Shown: positions 56,686 to 63,965 of the stretch, piece by piece | Position numbering within the stretch: position 1 is the first letter of the stretch | How the letters are laid out: every line of letters begins with the position of its first letter | NCBI GenBank assembly: GCA_000701945.1 | Contig: KL370841.1 | Span: 275,150-339,149 of the forward strand | From: Anaerotruncus sp. MC2020 | GTDB taxonomy: Bacteria; Bacillota; Clostridia; Oscillospirales; Ruminococcaceae | Direction: 5' to 3' | Length of the DNA stretch: 64,000 nucleotides | Translations under genes and position numbers: made by a program | Notes under the pieces: model-generated | Database searches by the model: none | What the model saw: the letters and a program-made list of their open reading frames with translations, nothing else | What the model was told of the DNA's origin: nothing

Positions 56686-56725
56686 CCGCTTGCGGGACGG
56701 TCAGATGATTATCCGGAACCTGCGC

Positions 56726-56896
56726 TCAGTCCTCGGAGAAGTCCGCCTTGTGCTTGGGCTTGCGGCGGTAGACCTTCTTGCTGTCGGGCACGACCCGCGT
56801 TACGGGGTTGAAGCCGTTCCAGTCGCGGCGCTTCTCGGCACTGAGCTTTTTCTGCTCTTTTTTGCTGAGCTTGCCGTATGATACGAATTTATCCAT
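56726..56896 (-). CDS. Small basic protein of 56 residues
   Basis: A Lys/Arg-rich soluble protein (MDKFVSYGKLSKKEQKKL, then RRDWNGFNPVTRVV and a KVYRRKPKHKADFSED tail). I recognise it only as a short protein type seen next to acetyltransferases or alone in Clostridia; no function can be given. AAAGGAG precedes ATG 56896, and the gene overlaps the end of the acetyltransferase gene by 8 bases, so it is co-translated with it. Confidence 0.7.
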   Translation of the reverse strand: MDKFVSYGKLSKKEQKKLSAEKRRDWNGFNPVTRVVPDSKKVYRRKPKHKADFSED

Positions 56897-57359
56897 TCCT
56901 GTCTCCTTTGCTTGGCACGGCGATGTACAGGAGCTTTTCCCTGTCGCCGTATATCGTTTCAAACTCTCCTGTTTCCGCGAAGCCGTACCTCTCGTAGAGC
57001 CCGACCTCGCCGCTCATGATGTAGACTTTTCCGAAGCCGATACTGCCTGCATAGCCGATTGCGGCGCGTATGAGCTGCTCGGAAATTCGGTGTCCGCGGC
57101 AGCTCTCGTCCACGAAGACGAAGCCGATGAGGGGAGTATAGGGCTGCTCGGGCGGGAGCTCGTCCTTTTCCGTGAGGGTGCAGTACCCGACGATTTTTCC
57201 GTCCTCGAGAGCGGCGAAAACGCGCTCCCAGCCGCGGATACAGTCCTCGCGCATCTGTCGTGCGAGCTCCGCGCCCGCCCTCCATGAGCATTGCTCGGCG
57301 TATGAGGCGGTCTGCTCCCACAGCTCCGAGCCCTTTTCAAGTGTGATTATCTCTGTCAT
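56889..57359 (-). CDS. GNAT-family N-acetyltransferase
   Basis: A 156-residue acetyltransferase with the acetyl-CoA loop DESCRGHRISEQLIRAA and a preceding GFVFVDE strand; the C-terminal VGLYERYGFAETGEFETIYG strand-helix is typical of YhbS/RimI-like enzymes. ATG 57359 has an AAAGGAT site. Transcription must cross a leader peptide and a terminator (57389-57413), so expression is probably conditional on translation status. Substrate unknown; an amino group on a small molecule or protein is expected. Confidence 0.85.
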   Translation of the reverse strand: MTEIITLEKGSELWEQTASYAEQCSWRAGAELARQMREDCIRGWERVFAALEDGKIVGYCTLTEKDELPPEQPYTPLIGFVFVDESCRGHRISEQLIRAAIGYAGSIGFGKVYIMSGEVGLYERYGFAETGEFETIYGDREKLLYIAVPSKGDRNG

Positions 57360-57388
57360 AGCTATCCTTTCCGAGACTGTCCGAAAAC

Positions 57389-57413
57389 AAAAAAGCACTC
57401 CGCGAGGGAGTGC
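57389..57413 (-). terminator. Attenuator upstream of the acetyltransferase gene
   Basis: On the minus strand GCACTCC/GGAGTGC stem with 5-base loop followed by six T, between the leader peptide and the acetyltransferase start. A CTGTCCGAA in the leader ORF can pair with TTCGGACAG just after the terminator, giving a possible alternative structure. Confidence 0.75.
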
Positions 57414-57429
57414 GTAAGCGTGCGAAATG

Positions 57430-57501
57430 TCAGCACACGTCATTCGGACAGACTCCATGCGTTTTTGGTGTATTCGGTTTTGTGAGTGTGAATGCGGTCA
57501 T
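57430..57501 (-). CDS. Leader peptide of the acetyltransferase operon
   Basis: A 23-codon ORF with a strong AAAGGAGGG site 7 bases before ATG 57501. The peptide is rich in Thr, Pro and Lys (begins MTAFTLTKPN, ends CPNDVC) and stops 17 bases before the attenuator stem. The layout consensus promoter, leader ORF, terminator, structural gene is that of ribosome-mediated attenuation, as seen for antibiotic-resistance genes and biosynthetic operons. The trigger is unknown. Confidence 0.65.
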   Translation of the reverse strand: MTAFTLTKPNTPKTHGVCPNDVC

Positions 57502-57533
57502 GGCTCTGCCCTCCTTTCGTAGAATCTGAGTAC

Positions 57534-57562
57534 ATTATAAACGAACGCGCACGGATTGTCAA
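57534..57562 (-). promoter_or_regulatory. Consensus promoter of the leader/acetyltransferase operon
   Basis: On the minus strand TTGACA (57557-57562), 17-bp spacer, TATAAT (57534-57539): perfect consensus, so repression or attenuation is likely needed. Confidence 0.85.
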
Positions 57563-57572
57563 GTCCGTGCGC
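57547..57572. promoter_or_regulatory. Operator candidate spanning the -35 element
   Basis: A perfect inverted repeat GCGCACGGA (57547-57555) / TCCGTGCGC (57564-57572) with 8 bases between brackets the -35. The same 9-mer occurs in the promoter of the HTH regulator next door (58215-58223). Confidence 0.6.
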
Positions 57573-57592
57573 AAACTGTAATGAATCTGTAA

Positions 57593-58189
57593 TTATCGCT
57601 TTATCCTGATATCCTGATAAAACAGCCCGTGCCGCGTGCAGTACCACACGAGCCTGCCCGTGCGGACGAGCGGCATTCTTATCTGCATATCCCACTCGGG
57701 ATACTGCTTGTACACCGCCGCGGAGCTGTCGCTGAGATACGCCGCGAAGCTGATATAGTGCTCCTTCGTCATCTCGTGGTCGGACGTGATATAGAGCTCG
57801 CCGCCGATGTCCTCGACGCGCAGCATATCCGCCTCCTCAGCCTTTTTCGCTTCGAGCGGAGCGAGCCTGCTCCCGCAGCAGGTGACTGCCGCCTCGGAGG
57901 TCGACGTTATGATGTTGCCGCACTGACGGCACACGTAAAATTTTGTCTTTTTCATATTTCCGATCTCGCTTTCGTTTTTGTCTATCCGTCCTGCGAGCAG
58001 AGTCTGCACGTCCGTTGAGAGGGCGTCCGCGAGCTCCGACAGCAGGGAGATATCGGGGCAGCCGTTGCCGCACTCCCACTTCGACACAGCCTTGTCGCTG
58101 ACGCAGACCATATCCGCGAGCTGCTTCTGCGTGAGCCCTGCCTCGGTGCGTAGCTGACGTATCAGCGCGCCTGTTCCTGCATTATCCAT
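57593..58189 (-). CDS. HTH-XRE regulator fused to a desulfoferrodoxin-like domain
   Basis: A 198-residue transcription factor. XRE-type helix-turn-helix (about 8-62: LRTEAGLTQKQLADMVCVSDKAVSKWE). Then a desulforedoxin-like iron site with Cys87, Cys90, Cys104 and Cys105 (CRQC and TCCG), and a superoxide-reductase-like part with His138, His144 (DHEMTKEHYI), Cys184 and His187 (CTRHG). The EKHVP motif that supplies another His ligand in true desulfoferrodoxins is replaced by EADML. Likely a redox- or metal-responsive regulator of itself and the acetyltransferase operon. AGAGGTG precedes ATG 58189. Confidence 0.82.
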   Translation of the reverse strand: MDNAGTGALIRQLRTEAGLTQKQLADMVCVSDKAVSKWECGNGCPDISLLSELADALSTDVQTLLAGRIDKNESEIGNMKKTKFYVCRQCGNIITSTSEAAVTCCGSRLAPLEAKKAEEADMLRVEDIGGELYITSDHEMTKEHYISFAAYLSDSSAAVYKQYPEWDMQIRMPLVRTGRLVWYCTRHGLFYQDIRIKR

Positions 58190-58208
58190 TGCAATCACCT
58201 CTGCTTTT

Positions 58209-58237
58209 ATTGTAGCGCACGGACAGGCGCTTGTCAA
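58209..58237 (-). promoter_or_regulatory. Promoter of the HTH-desulfoferrodoxin regulator
   Basis: On the minus strand TTGACA (58232-58237), 17-bp spacer, TACAAT (58209-58214). The spacer ends with TCCGTGCGC (58215-58223), identical to a half-site of the neighbouring operator, pointing to autoregulation. Confidence 0.75.
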
Positions 58238-58260
58238 TCCACGCTCCGTAGAGGTGATAC

Positions 58261-58299
58261 CGAAAAAAAGCCATAAGCAGCTTGCCTATGGCTTTTTCG
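58261..58299. terminator. Bidirectional terminator
   Basis: CGAAAAAAGCCATA...TATGGCTTTTTCG stem with GCA/GC inner part; ends the leftward anti-sigma gene. Confidence 0.8.
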
Positions 58300-58306
58300 G
58301 TTCTGT

Positions 58307-59524
58307 TTATAAGCCTGCCTTTTCTCTGAGGGCGGTGTACTCCTCGAAGGAGATGTATGTCTGACCCTTTATGCGCCAGTCGTTTGCACTGCTGTCGAAT
58401 ACGATGCTGAACCTGTGGCAGCCTCTCCGCATCACGTAATCGTCAGGACTACCGGTTATCTCGGGTGCGGTTGCAAACGCGACATAGGCTGTGAATGACG
58501 TGTCGGTCTTGTCGGAGATTATCACGGGCAGTTCCTTGAAATACGATGTTCCGAGGTAGCCTCTCTGACCCCTTCCAAGGAAGTAGAGACTTCCGCGATA
58601 GTCGATGAAATTACACATAATGTCCGTATCAAATTTGTCGCCCTCTTCGAGGTCGCTTAAATCGGGTCCGTAGGCGCAGAGATACTCATTGTCAAAAATG
58701 TTTTCATCGGTATAAACGCTCTTTACCAATGCACGTAAGTCGTCAGTGCTGTGGAAGCGGCTGTCAACGACCTTATGATACAGTATCGTATAAGGTATCT
58801 CCTTAACAGTGCCGTTTTCACTGGTATAGTTGTTATGTCCGTTATATCCCTCGAAGCCGTCTGCAACGTGTCTGTCATCATCATAAGCGAACCATATCGT
58901 TTCATACTCATAAGGTATAGAAGGAACCTCAAAGTTGAACTCATTTACAATCAGATTTACCTCCTCCGAGCGCTCTGCGAGGTCGAATGCTATCTTTTGG
59001 AATTCCACGTCATCGGCGGCAGACGTGCTGACAGCCTCCGCGGCAGTGCTTGCAGTTGTTGTCTCTGCGGCGGCTGTAGTCTGCGTGCCTGTGGAGGCAG
59101 TTGTCGCGGCAGTGGCAGTATTCGTACCCGTAGCCGATACTACCGTTGTTGTCGTGACGGGCGAGGATTCATCGGTAGTGACCGTACCCGAGGGCGGCAC
59201 AACGATGTTGTCTCCTCCGCGGTGACGGAGCAGCAGGGCGCCGCCTGCGATGAGTCCCGCGACGAGCACAAGCGAAGCCGCGGTGTACAGCGGCGTGAGC
59301 CACACGGGGCGCGTAACGCGCTCAACTCCCGAGACTGTGTCGCCGACCTCCATTTCGCCCGACATGGTCTGCTTTGCGGACTTCTTTTCCGCGTACTTTT
59401 TCTCGCTCTTTGCGAGAATGCGCTCAAGCTGAGCGCTCGTCAGCTCGGGACAGCTCTCCGCGAGCTCGTCTATCTGTCTGTCGTCGGCATTTTCCAGCAT
59501 ATCAAAAAGCTCTTTCTCTTTCAT
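58307..59524 (-). CDS. Membrane anti-sigma-like protein (module 1)
   Basis: A 405-residue protein. N-terminal cytosolic part (about 1-78) without a zinc motif, one membrane segment (about 80-100), a Thr/Ala/Ser linker (about 112-165) and an extracytoplasmic domain of about 235 residues of unknown fold. It starts 2 bases after the sigma-factor gene, so it is probably the cognate anti-sigma or sensor, with the outside domain detecting an envelope signal (inference). Family not recognised. Confidence 0.7.
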   Translation of the reverse strand: MKEKELFDMLENADDRQIDELAESCPELTSAQLERILAKSEKKYAEKKSAKQTMSGEMEVGDTVSGVERVTRPVWLTPLYTAASLVLVAGLIAGGALLLRHRGGDNIVVPPSGTVTTDESSPVTTTTVVSATGTNTATAATTASTGTQTTAAAETTTASTAAEAVSTSAADDVEFQKIAFDLAERSEEVNLIVNEFNFEVPSIPYEYETIWFAYDDDRHVADGFEGYNGHNNYTSENGTVKEIPYTILYHKVVDSRFHSTDDLRALVKSVYTDENIFDNEYLCAYGPDLSDLEEGDKFDTDIMCNFIDYRGSLYFLGRGQRGYLGTSYFKELPVIISDKTDTSFTAYVAFATAPEITGSPDDYVMRRGCHRFSIVFDSSANDWRIKGQTYISFEEYTALREKAGL

Positions 59525-59526
59525 GC

Positions 59527-60099
59527 TTATCCCTCCCTCGTGATGCCTGCCTGAGCAAGCGCGGCTCTGAGTTTCTCCATAGCCCGCGTACAGCGCGAGC
59601 GCACGGACGACGCCGTCATAGAGACGTGCTCCGCTATCTCCTTAGAGCTCAGACCGTAGTAGAATTTCTGTATCAGTATCGTAGAATCGGGCTCTCCGAG
59701 GCTGCTGATACTCGCGAGGAGTATGCGGCGCAGCTCCGAGCTGTCCACCTTTTCGTCCACATTTATATCGGAGGCGAGCTCCGCCATATCCTCGTCGTCC
59801 GCGGAAACGGTGCGCGAGCCTGCGGCACTGAGCCTCCTGTAGTAGTCGATAGCTGTACGCTTTGCGAGGGTACCGATGTAGCCCTTTACGTCTCCGACGT
59901 GGTCATCGCTGTAGTCAAAGCTGATGAAGAGGTCGGCAAAGACGTCGCTGACGCACTCCTCGATATCTTCATTTGTTCCGCAGCTTCTCAGCTTGTTGTA
60001 GACGATAGTGTATACATATCTGCCATATTCCTGCATGAGCGCGCGGTGGCACTCTGCGGGCGAGCGCTCAAGAGCGGCTTTCAGCTCGCTTGCTGTCAT
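59527..60099 (-). CDS. ECF-type RNA polymerase sigma factor (module 1)
   Basis: A 190-residue sigma-70 family factor with region 2 (about 20-95, LMQEYGRYVYTIVYNKLRS through YIGTLAKRTAIDYYRR) and region 4 (about 130-182, KFYYGLSSKEIAEHVSMTASSVRSRCTRAMEKL). ATG 60099 is preferred over one two codons earlier because of spacing to GGAGGAG. Probably autoregulated; a CTTTC-N3-GTCTCC-like stretch upstream could be its promoter but is not certain. Confidence 0.88.
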   Translation of the reverse strand: MTASELKAALERSPAECHRALMQEYGRYVYTIVYNKLRSCGTNEDIEECVSDVFADLFISFDYSDDHVGDVKGYIGTLAKRTAIDYYRRLSAAGSRTVSADDEDMAELASDINVDEKVDSSELRRILLASISSLGEPDSTILIQKFYYGLSSKEIAEHVSMTASSVRSRCTRAMEKLRAALAQAGITREG

Positions 60100-60192
60100 A
60101 TGCATCTCCTCCTTGCGGTGTGATAAAGTCGACCTTTCATAAACAACATTCGCAGCGGAGACAGAAAGTGCTGCAAGTTTTTGAAAGTTTTT

Positions 60193-61035
60193 TCAGTTTT
60201 TTTCCATTTTTTTCTTGTAGGGGTTGTTCGGGTGGGCGTCGAAGCCGAGCGGAAGGTATTCATGAGGGATATATTTCTCGTATTTGAGGTCGTAGAAGTA
60301 GTTGCAGAAGATGAGCTCGACATAGGTTATGGTATTCTCCTTGTCGGGAGTGTGTATCGCGTATACGAAGCCGTTATAATCGTCGGAGTATATGGCAATG
60401 GGGTCGTCCTCGCCCGCAAAGCCCGTCACGCCGTAGATGCCGAGATACGGAGTATCACCGCAGTCCTCGAGGCGGTCGAGCTCGGCGGCGTAGTCATCGG
60501 GGGAGTAGGTGACGGTCAGATAGCTGAGGAACTGCGAGTCCCACGGATTGTAGTAGACCATTTTGTAGTCGAGCACTTCCATGCCGTCGGTCAGCACGTC
60601 GGGGAAGATGGACTCGTCCATGCCCCATTTAGTGCGGTATTCCTGTTCTGCATTCTCACCCATATACATGGAGTAGTGGGACGGGTCGGTGTCGACCTTG
60701 ACTCGCGCAAGAGCTCCGTCCAGCAGTACGAGACCCACCACTCCGAGAACGAGGAGAAAGTGTACGAAGAAGTACAGGGCAACTCCTGCGGCGGTAACAC
60801 CCGCGATAAACGCCGCAAGTTTGCGCTTTTTCTTTTTCTCATATTTCACGAATTCCTTTGCGGTGTCCATGCGGAACTGCACATCGGGAGTCTTTGCTCC
60901 CATAGCCTCCAGTGCGGCGCGGCAGGCGGCACACTCCGCGATGTGCTCCTCAGTCAGGGCACGGCTCTCGGGGCTGACCATATCCTCCGCATACAGCGGG
61001 AGCAGGTCGCGTATCACATTACATGGCAGTTTCAT
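60193..61035 (-). CDS. Zinc-finger anti-sigma factor (module 2)
   Basis: A 280-residue membrane anti-sigma factor. The zinc-binding anti-sigma motif is EEHIAECAACRAA with His31, Cys35 and Cys38; one membrane segment (about 73-105) and an extracytoplasmic domain of about 170 residues follow. Overlaps its sigma gene by 4 bases. The same three residue positions are used in the paralogue at 62561, so the two modules are related. The signal is unknown. Confidence 0.85.
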   Translation of the reverse strand: MKLPCNVIRDLLPLYAEDMVSPESRALTEEHIAECAACRAALEAMGAKTPDVQFRMDTAKEFVKYEKKKKRKLAAFIAGVTAAGVALYFFVHFLLVLGVVGLVLLDGALARVKVDTDPSHYSMYMGENAEQEYRTKWGMDESIFPDVLTDGMEVLDYKMVYYNPWDSQFLSYLTVTYSPDDYAAELDRLEDCGDTPYLGIYGVTGFAGEDDPIAIYSDDYNGFVYAIHTPDKENTITYVELIFCNYFYDLKYEKYIPHEYLPLGFDAHPNNPYKKKMEKN

Positions 61036-61526
61036 TCCGATTCCTCCTTTATCTCATTTTGTATCATAGTCTTTGCGCGGTGGAAGGTCACGCACGCCCA
61101 GTGCTCGTTCTTGTCGAAGAGGTCGCCTATCTCGCGGAAGGAGAGCTCGCCGAATACACGGAGCGAGAATACCTCCTTGTACGGCTCGCGAATGGTGTGG
61201 AGCACTCGGTGCAGTCGGAGCGCGAGCTCCCTGTCTGCGATGAGCTCCGTGAGGTCGGCGCTGTCGGCGATATAGTCCTCGGGGACGTCCTCGCCCGTGA
61301 GGTGCTTCTGCTTGCGGCAGTGCGAGTAGTAGAGGTTGCGGGCTATGGAGCAGAGCCATACCCTCAGCTCGGACTCGCCGCGGTAGCTGTCTATGGAGCG
61401 GAACGCGCGGTAGAACGTCTCCTGCGTGAGCTCCTCGGCGAGGTGCTCGCTCGCGGAAAGTCCGCGCAGAAAGCGGAAAACGTCATCGTAGTATTCGCGG
61501 AACATCGCGTCAAAGTCGGCAGGCAT
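61032..61526 (-). CDS. ECF-type RNA polymerase sigma factor (module 2)
   Basis: A 164-residue ECF sigma factor: region 2 (about 8-75, FREYYDDVFRFLRGLSASEHLAEELTQETFYRAF split over two helices) and region 4 (about 105-158, LRVFGELSFREIGDLFDKNEHWACVTFHRAKTMI). A strong AAAGGAGGAG site precedes ATG 61526. Divergent from the MerR-like gene; the 246-bp gap between them is AT-rich and carries the MerR promoter but no other gene. Confidence 0.9.
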   Translation of the reverse strand: MPADFDAMFREYYDDVFRFLRGLSASEHLAEELTQETFYRAFRSIDSYRGESELRVWLCSIARNLYYSHCRKQKHLTGEDVPEDYIADSADLTELIADRELALRLHRVLHTIREPYKEVFSLRVFGELSFREIGDLFDKNEHWACVTFHRAKTMIQNEIKEESE

Positions 61527-61716
61527 GGCTCTCCTCCTTTCGTTGGTATTCTGGGCTTCTGTACATAAGACGCACGAGCTGACATAATATCACAGAAAAA
61601 TTTCAAAAAAATATATTATAATGATATAACATAATGTGCGGCGTGTCAAGTATTGCTGTTCTGCACAAATGCGAGCACTTGTTATTGTGCAGATATACAA
61701 AGTTTTTCTTTTCGTA

Positions 61717-61747
61717 TTGACCCTGACGTTACGTCATAGTTTATAAT
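61717..61747 (+). promoter_or_regulatory. MerR-type promoter with 19-bp spacer and operator
   Basis: TTGACC (61717-61722), a 19-bp spacer and TATAAT (61742-61747). The spacer contains the palindrome TGACGTTACGTCA (61724-61736). The overlong spacer with a central dyad is diagnostic for MerR-family activation, so the gene probably controls itself. Confidence 0.82.
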
Positions 61748-61772
61748 TATTTTACACGGGAGGTGGTCGCTG

Positions 61773-62498
61773 ATGATGACAGTGAACGAGGTCAGCAAGC
61801 TGACAGGAGTGAGTATACGCGCTCTTCAATATTATGACAGGATAGGTCTGCTGTCGCCTTCACAGCGCACGGAGGCGGGCTACAGGCTGTATGACGATAC
61901 GGCACTGGAGCGCTTGCAGCAGATACTGCTGTTTCGCGAGCTGGAGTTCCCGCTCGGCGACATAAGGGCTATTCTTGAAGCGCCCGATTTCGACAGGGAT
62001 AAGGCGCTCGGACAGCAGATAGAGCTCCTTGAGCTCAGGATACAGCGGCTCGAGGCGCTGGTCGGGCTCGCCCGTGAAATAAGAGAAAAAGGAGAGATGA
62101 CTATGGATTTTAAGGCGTTTGACAGTACGCAGATAGAGGAGTTTGCCGCACTCGCAAAGGCTGAATGGGGCGATACAAAGGCGTTTGCCGAGTATGAGCA
62201 GAAAAGCGGAGCGCGCTCTGCGGAGGAGGAAAGGACGCTTGCGAATGAGCTGATGAGCGTGTTCGCGGAGTTCGGCGCTATGCGGAAAAAGCCCGCTGAC
62301 AGCGAAGAGGTGCAGGCTCTCGTGAAGAAGCTGAAGGACACTATCAACGGGAATTATTACACCTGCGAGGATAAGATGCTCGCGTATCTCGGGCAGATGT
62401 ACTCCGCAGACCCGAGATTCCGCGAGAGTATAGACAATGCGGGAGGCGAAGGTACTGCCGCATTCGTCAGCAAGGCTATCGCAAAATACTGCAAGTAA
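61773..62498 (+). CDS. MerR-family regulator with TipAS ligand domain
   Basis: A 241-residue regulator: MerR helix-turn-helix (about 1-70, VNEVSKLTGVSIRALQYYDRIGLL), dimerisation coiled coil (about 75-110) and a TipAS-like domain (about 115-241, with EWGDTKAFAEYEQKS and YYTCEDKMLAYLGQMY). TipAS domains bind cyclic thiopeptides and other bulky drugs. GGAGGTGG precedes the tandem ATG codons at 61773 and 61776. No obvious target gene follows. Confidence 0.9.
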   Translation: MMTVNEVSKLTGVSIRALQYYDRIGLLSPSQRTEAGYRLYDDTALERLQQILLFRELEFPLGDIRAILEAPDFDRDKALGQQIELLELRIQRLEALVGLAREIREKGEMTMDFKAFDSTQIEEFAALAKAEWGDTKAFAEYEQKSGARSAEEERTLANELMSVFAEFGAMRKKPADSEEVQALVKKLKDTINGNYYTCEDKMLAYLGQMYSADPRFRESIDNAGGEGTAAFVSKAIAKYCK

Positions 62499-62505
62499 TA
62501 GAAAC

Positions 62506-62545
62506 AGCCGTAAAGAAGCATTTGCTCCTTTACGGCTTTTTTTCA
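62506..62545. terminator. Terminator between the MerR gene and anti-sigma module 3
   Basis: AGCCGTAAAG...AGCA/TGCT...CTTTACGGCT stem followed by TTTTTT. Confidence 0.82.
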
Positions 62546-62560
62546 TCTGCGCGGACATCT

Positions 62561-63475
62561 TCACGCACTCGCTTTTACCCAGTCGTAATGCTCGAATTCG
62601 CTGCTGCCGTAGGTCTCGGTCACGGACTGCACAGTGTAGAGCACCTTGCCGTTTTCGTCGGTGGCTTTGCCCTCCCTGACGATGTAACGGTCGGGGACGG
62701 GCTCGGGGTAGGGCTCGTAGCCCATTGCACAGAAGCCCTTTTCATCGGGGGTCAGCTCGTAGGTCTGACCGTCCATGACAAACTCTATCTTTTTCACGTT
62801 TTTGTCCGTGACGTAGAATGCTTTTGTCCCGAACCACTTCACGCCGTTCTCATATGTGAAGCTGCCGCCCGTCATCGAAATACCGCAGTCCTTGACAGCC
62901 CAGCCGCCGCTCGTGCCGCCGCCTATCCACATACCGAGCCTCAGAATGTCGTCTCTGTCGGCATTTCCCGCGATAACATATGTCTCTCCGTCATCGGGAA
63001 AATGCTCGAGAAAATACGACTCTGCTGCCTTGCCGTCCTTGCTCTTTATCGTGGCGATGTAGGTCAGCTTAGGCTTTGTCGCATTTTTAGCCTCAACAGG
63101 GGTCTCATAGTGGTCGATGCTTTGCTCCATGATACACTGCTTCGCAGCACCTCTTGCAGTGAAGCGCGCGCCGTCGATGAAGTTGCCGATATAGCCGACG
63201 ATGAGCGCGAGGACGAGCGTCCCGAGCGTGACCTTCAGCAGTATCCAGCGGTTCTTTTTGCGAACGCGCTTAGCCGTCTCCTTGTATTTTTTTGTGTCCT
63301 CTGGGACGGGTACGTTTTCGCTTGTATTTATCGTTTTTTTCATTTGTTCCCACTCCTTTTCACAGGCGGGACACTCCGCGATATGCTCCTGTACAGCCGC
63401 ATTCGACTTCTCCGACGCGATGCCGTCTATGCACAGCGGCATGAGGTCGCGTATTATCTCGTGGTCATATTTCAT
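62561..63475 (-). CDS. Zinc-finger anti-sigma factor (module 3)
   Basis: A 304-residue membrane anti-sigma factor with QEHIAECPACEKE (His31, Cys35, Cys38), one membrane segment (about 76-97) and an extracytoplasmic domain of about 200 residues with two or three Cys. Overlaps the sigma gene by 11 bases. The cytosolic part resembles module 2 (both begin MK.. followed by IRDL.PL), while the outer domains differ, so the modules may sense different signals. Confidence 0.85.
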   Translation of the reverse strand: MKYDHEIIRDLMPLCIDGIASEKSNAAVQEHIAECPACEKEWEQMKKTINTSENVPVPEDTKKYKETAKRVRKKNRWILLKVTLGTLVLALIVGYIGNFIDGARFTARGAAKQCIMEQSIDHYETPVEAKNATKPKLTYIATIKSKDGKAAESYFLEHFPDDGETYVIAGNADRDDILRLGMWIGGGTSGGWAVKDCGISMTGGSFTYENGVKWFGTKAFYVTDKNVKKIEFVMDGQTYELTPDEKGFCAMGYEPYPEPVPDRYIVREGKATDENGKVLYTVQSVTETYGSSEFEHYDWVKASA

Positions 63476-63965
63476 ATCCGTACCTCTCTTTCATTGCCGC
63501 GCGCAGCTTCGCGACGGTGCGGTTGTATATCACCGCCGCTGTGTTTGCGCGGATATTCAGCACACAGGCTATCTCGGCGTAGCTCGCCTCCGAGTAGAGG
63601 CGGTACTGCATCACCGAGCGTGCGGGCTCGTCGAGCTCGTCCAGCAGCGTTCTCAGCCGCTCAAGCATTTCCTGCCGCTCGAGCTCTGCTGTCGGAGGAG
63701 GGACAGCCTCGTCGCTCCTGCGGGCGGCTATGTCGCGCTGCCGCGTCTCCCTGCGCACGTACTTCGCATAGATGTTTTTCGCTATCTGAAAAAGCCACGT
63801 TCGCATACTGCATTCGCCGCGGAATCTCCCGAACGAGAGGAATGCCTGATAGAATGTCTCCTGCGTGAGCTCCTCTGCGGCGGAGCGGTCACAGCAGGTG
63901 AGTCCCAGCAGAAAGCGGTAGACCTCGGGCTGGAATCGGTCGTATATCTCCTCGAATTCATTCAT
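63465..63965 (-). CDS. ECF-type RNA polymerase sigma factor (module 3)
   Basis: A 166-residue ECF sigma factor: region 2 (about 4-70, YDRFQPEVYRFLLGLTC and AEELTQETFYQAFLSFGRFRG) and region 4 (about 112-165, YRLYSEASYAEIACVLNIRANTAAVIYNRTVAKL). ATG 63965 has a GGGGGG stretch 7 bases upstream; the ATG two codons earlier is too close to it. Upstream regulation lies beyond the window end. Confidence 0.88.
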   Translation of the reverse strand: MNEFEEIYDRFQPEVYRFLLGLTCCDRSAAEELTQETFYQAFLSFGRFRGECSMRTWLFQIAKNIYAKYVRRETRQRDIAARRSDEAVPPPTAELERQEMLERLRTLLDELDEPARSVMQYRLYSEASYAEIACVLNIRANTAAVIYNRTVAKLRAAMKERYGYEI

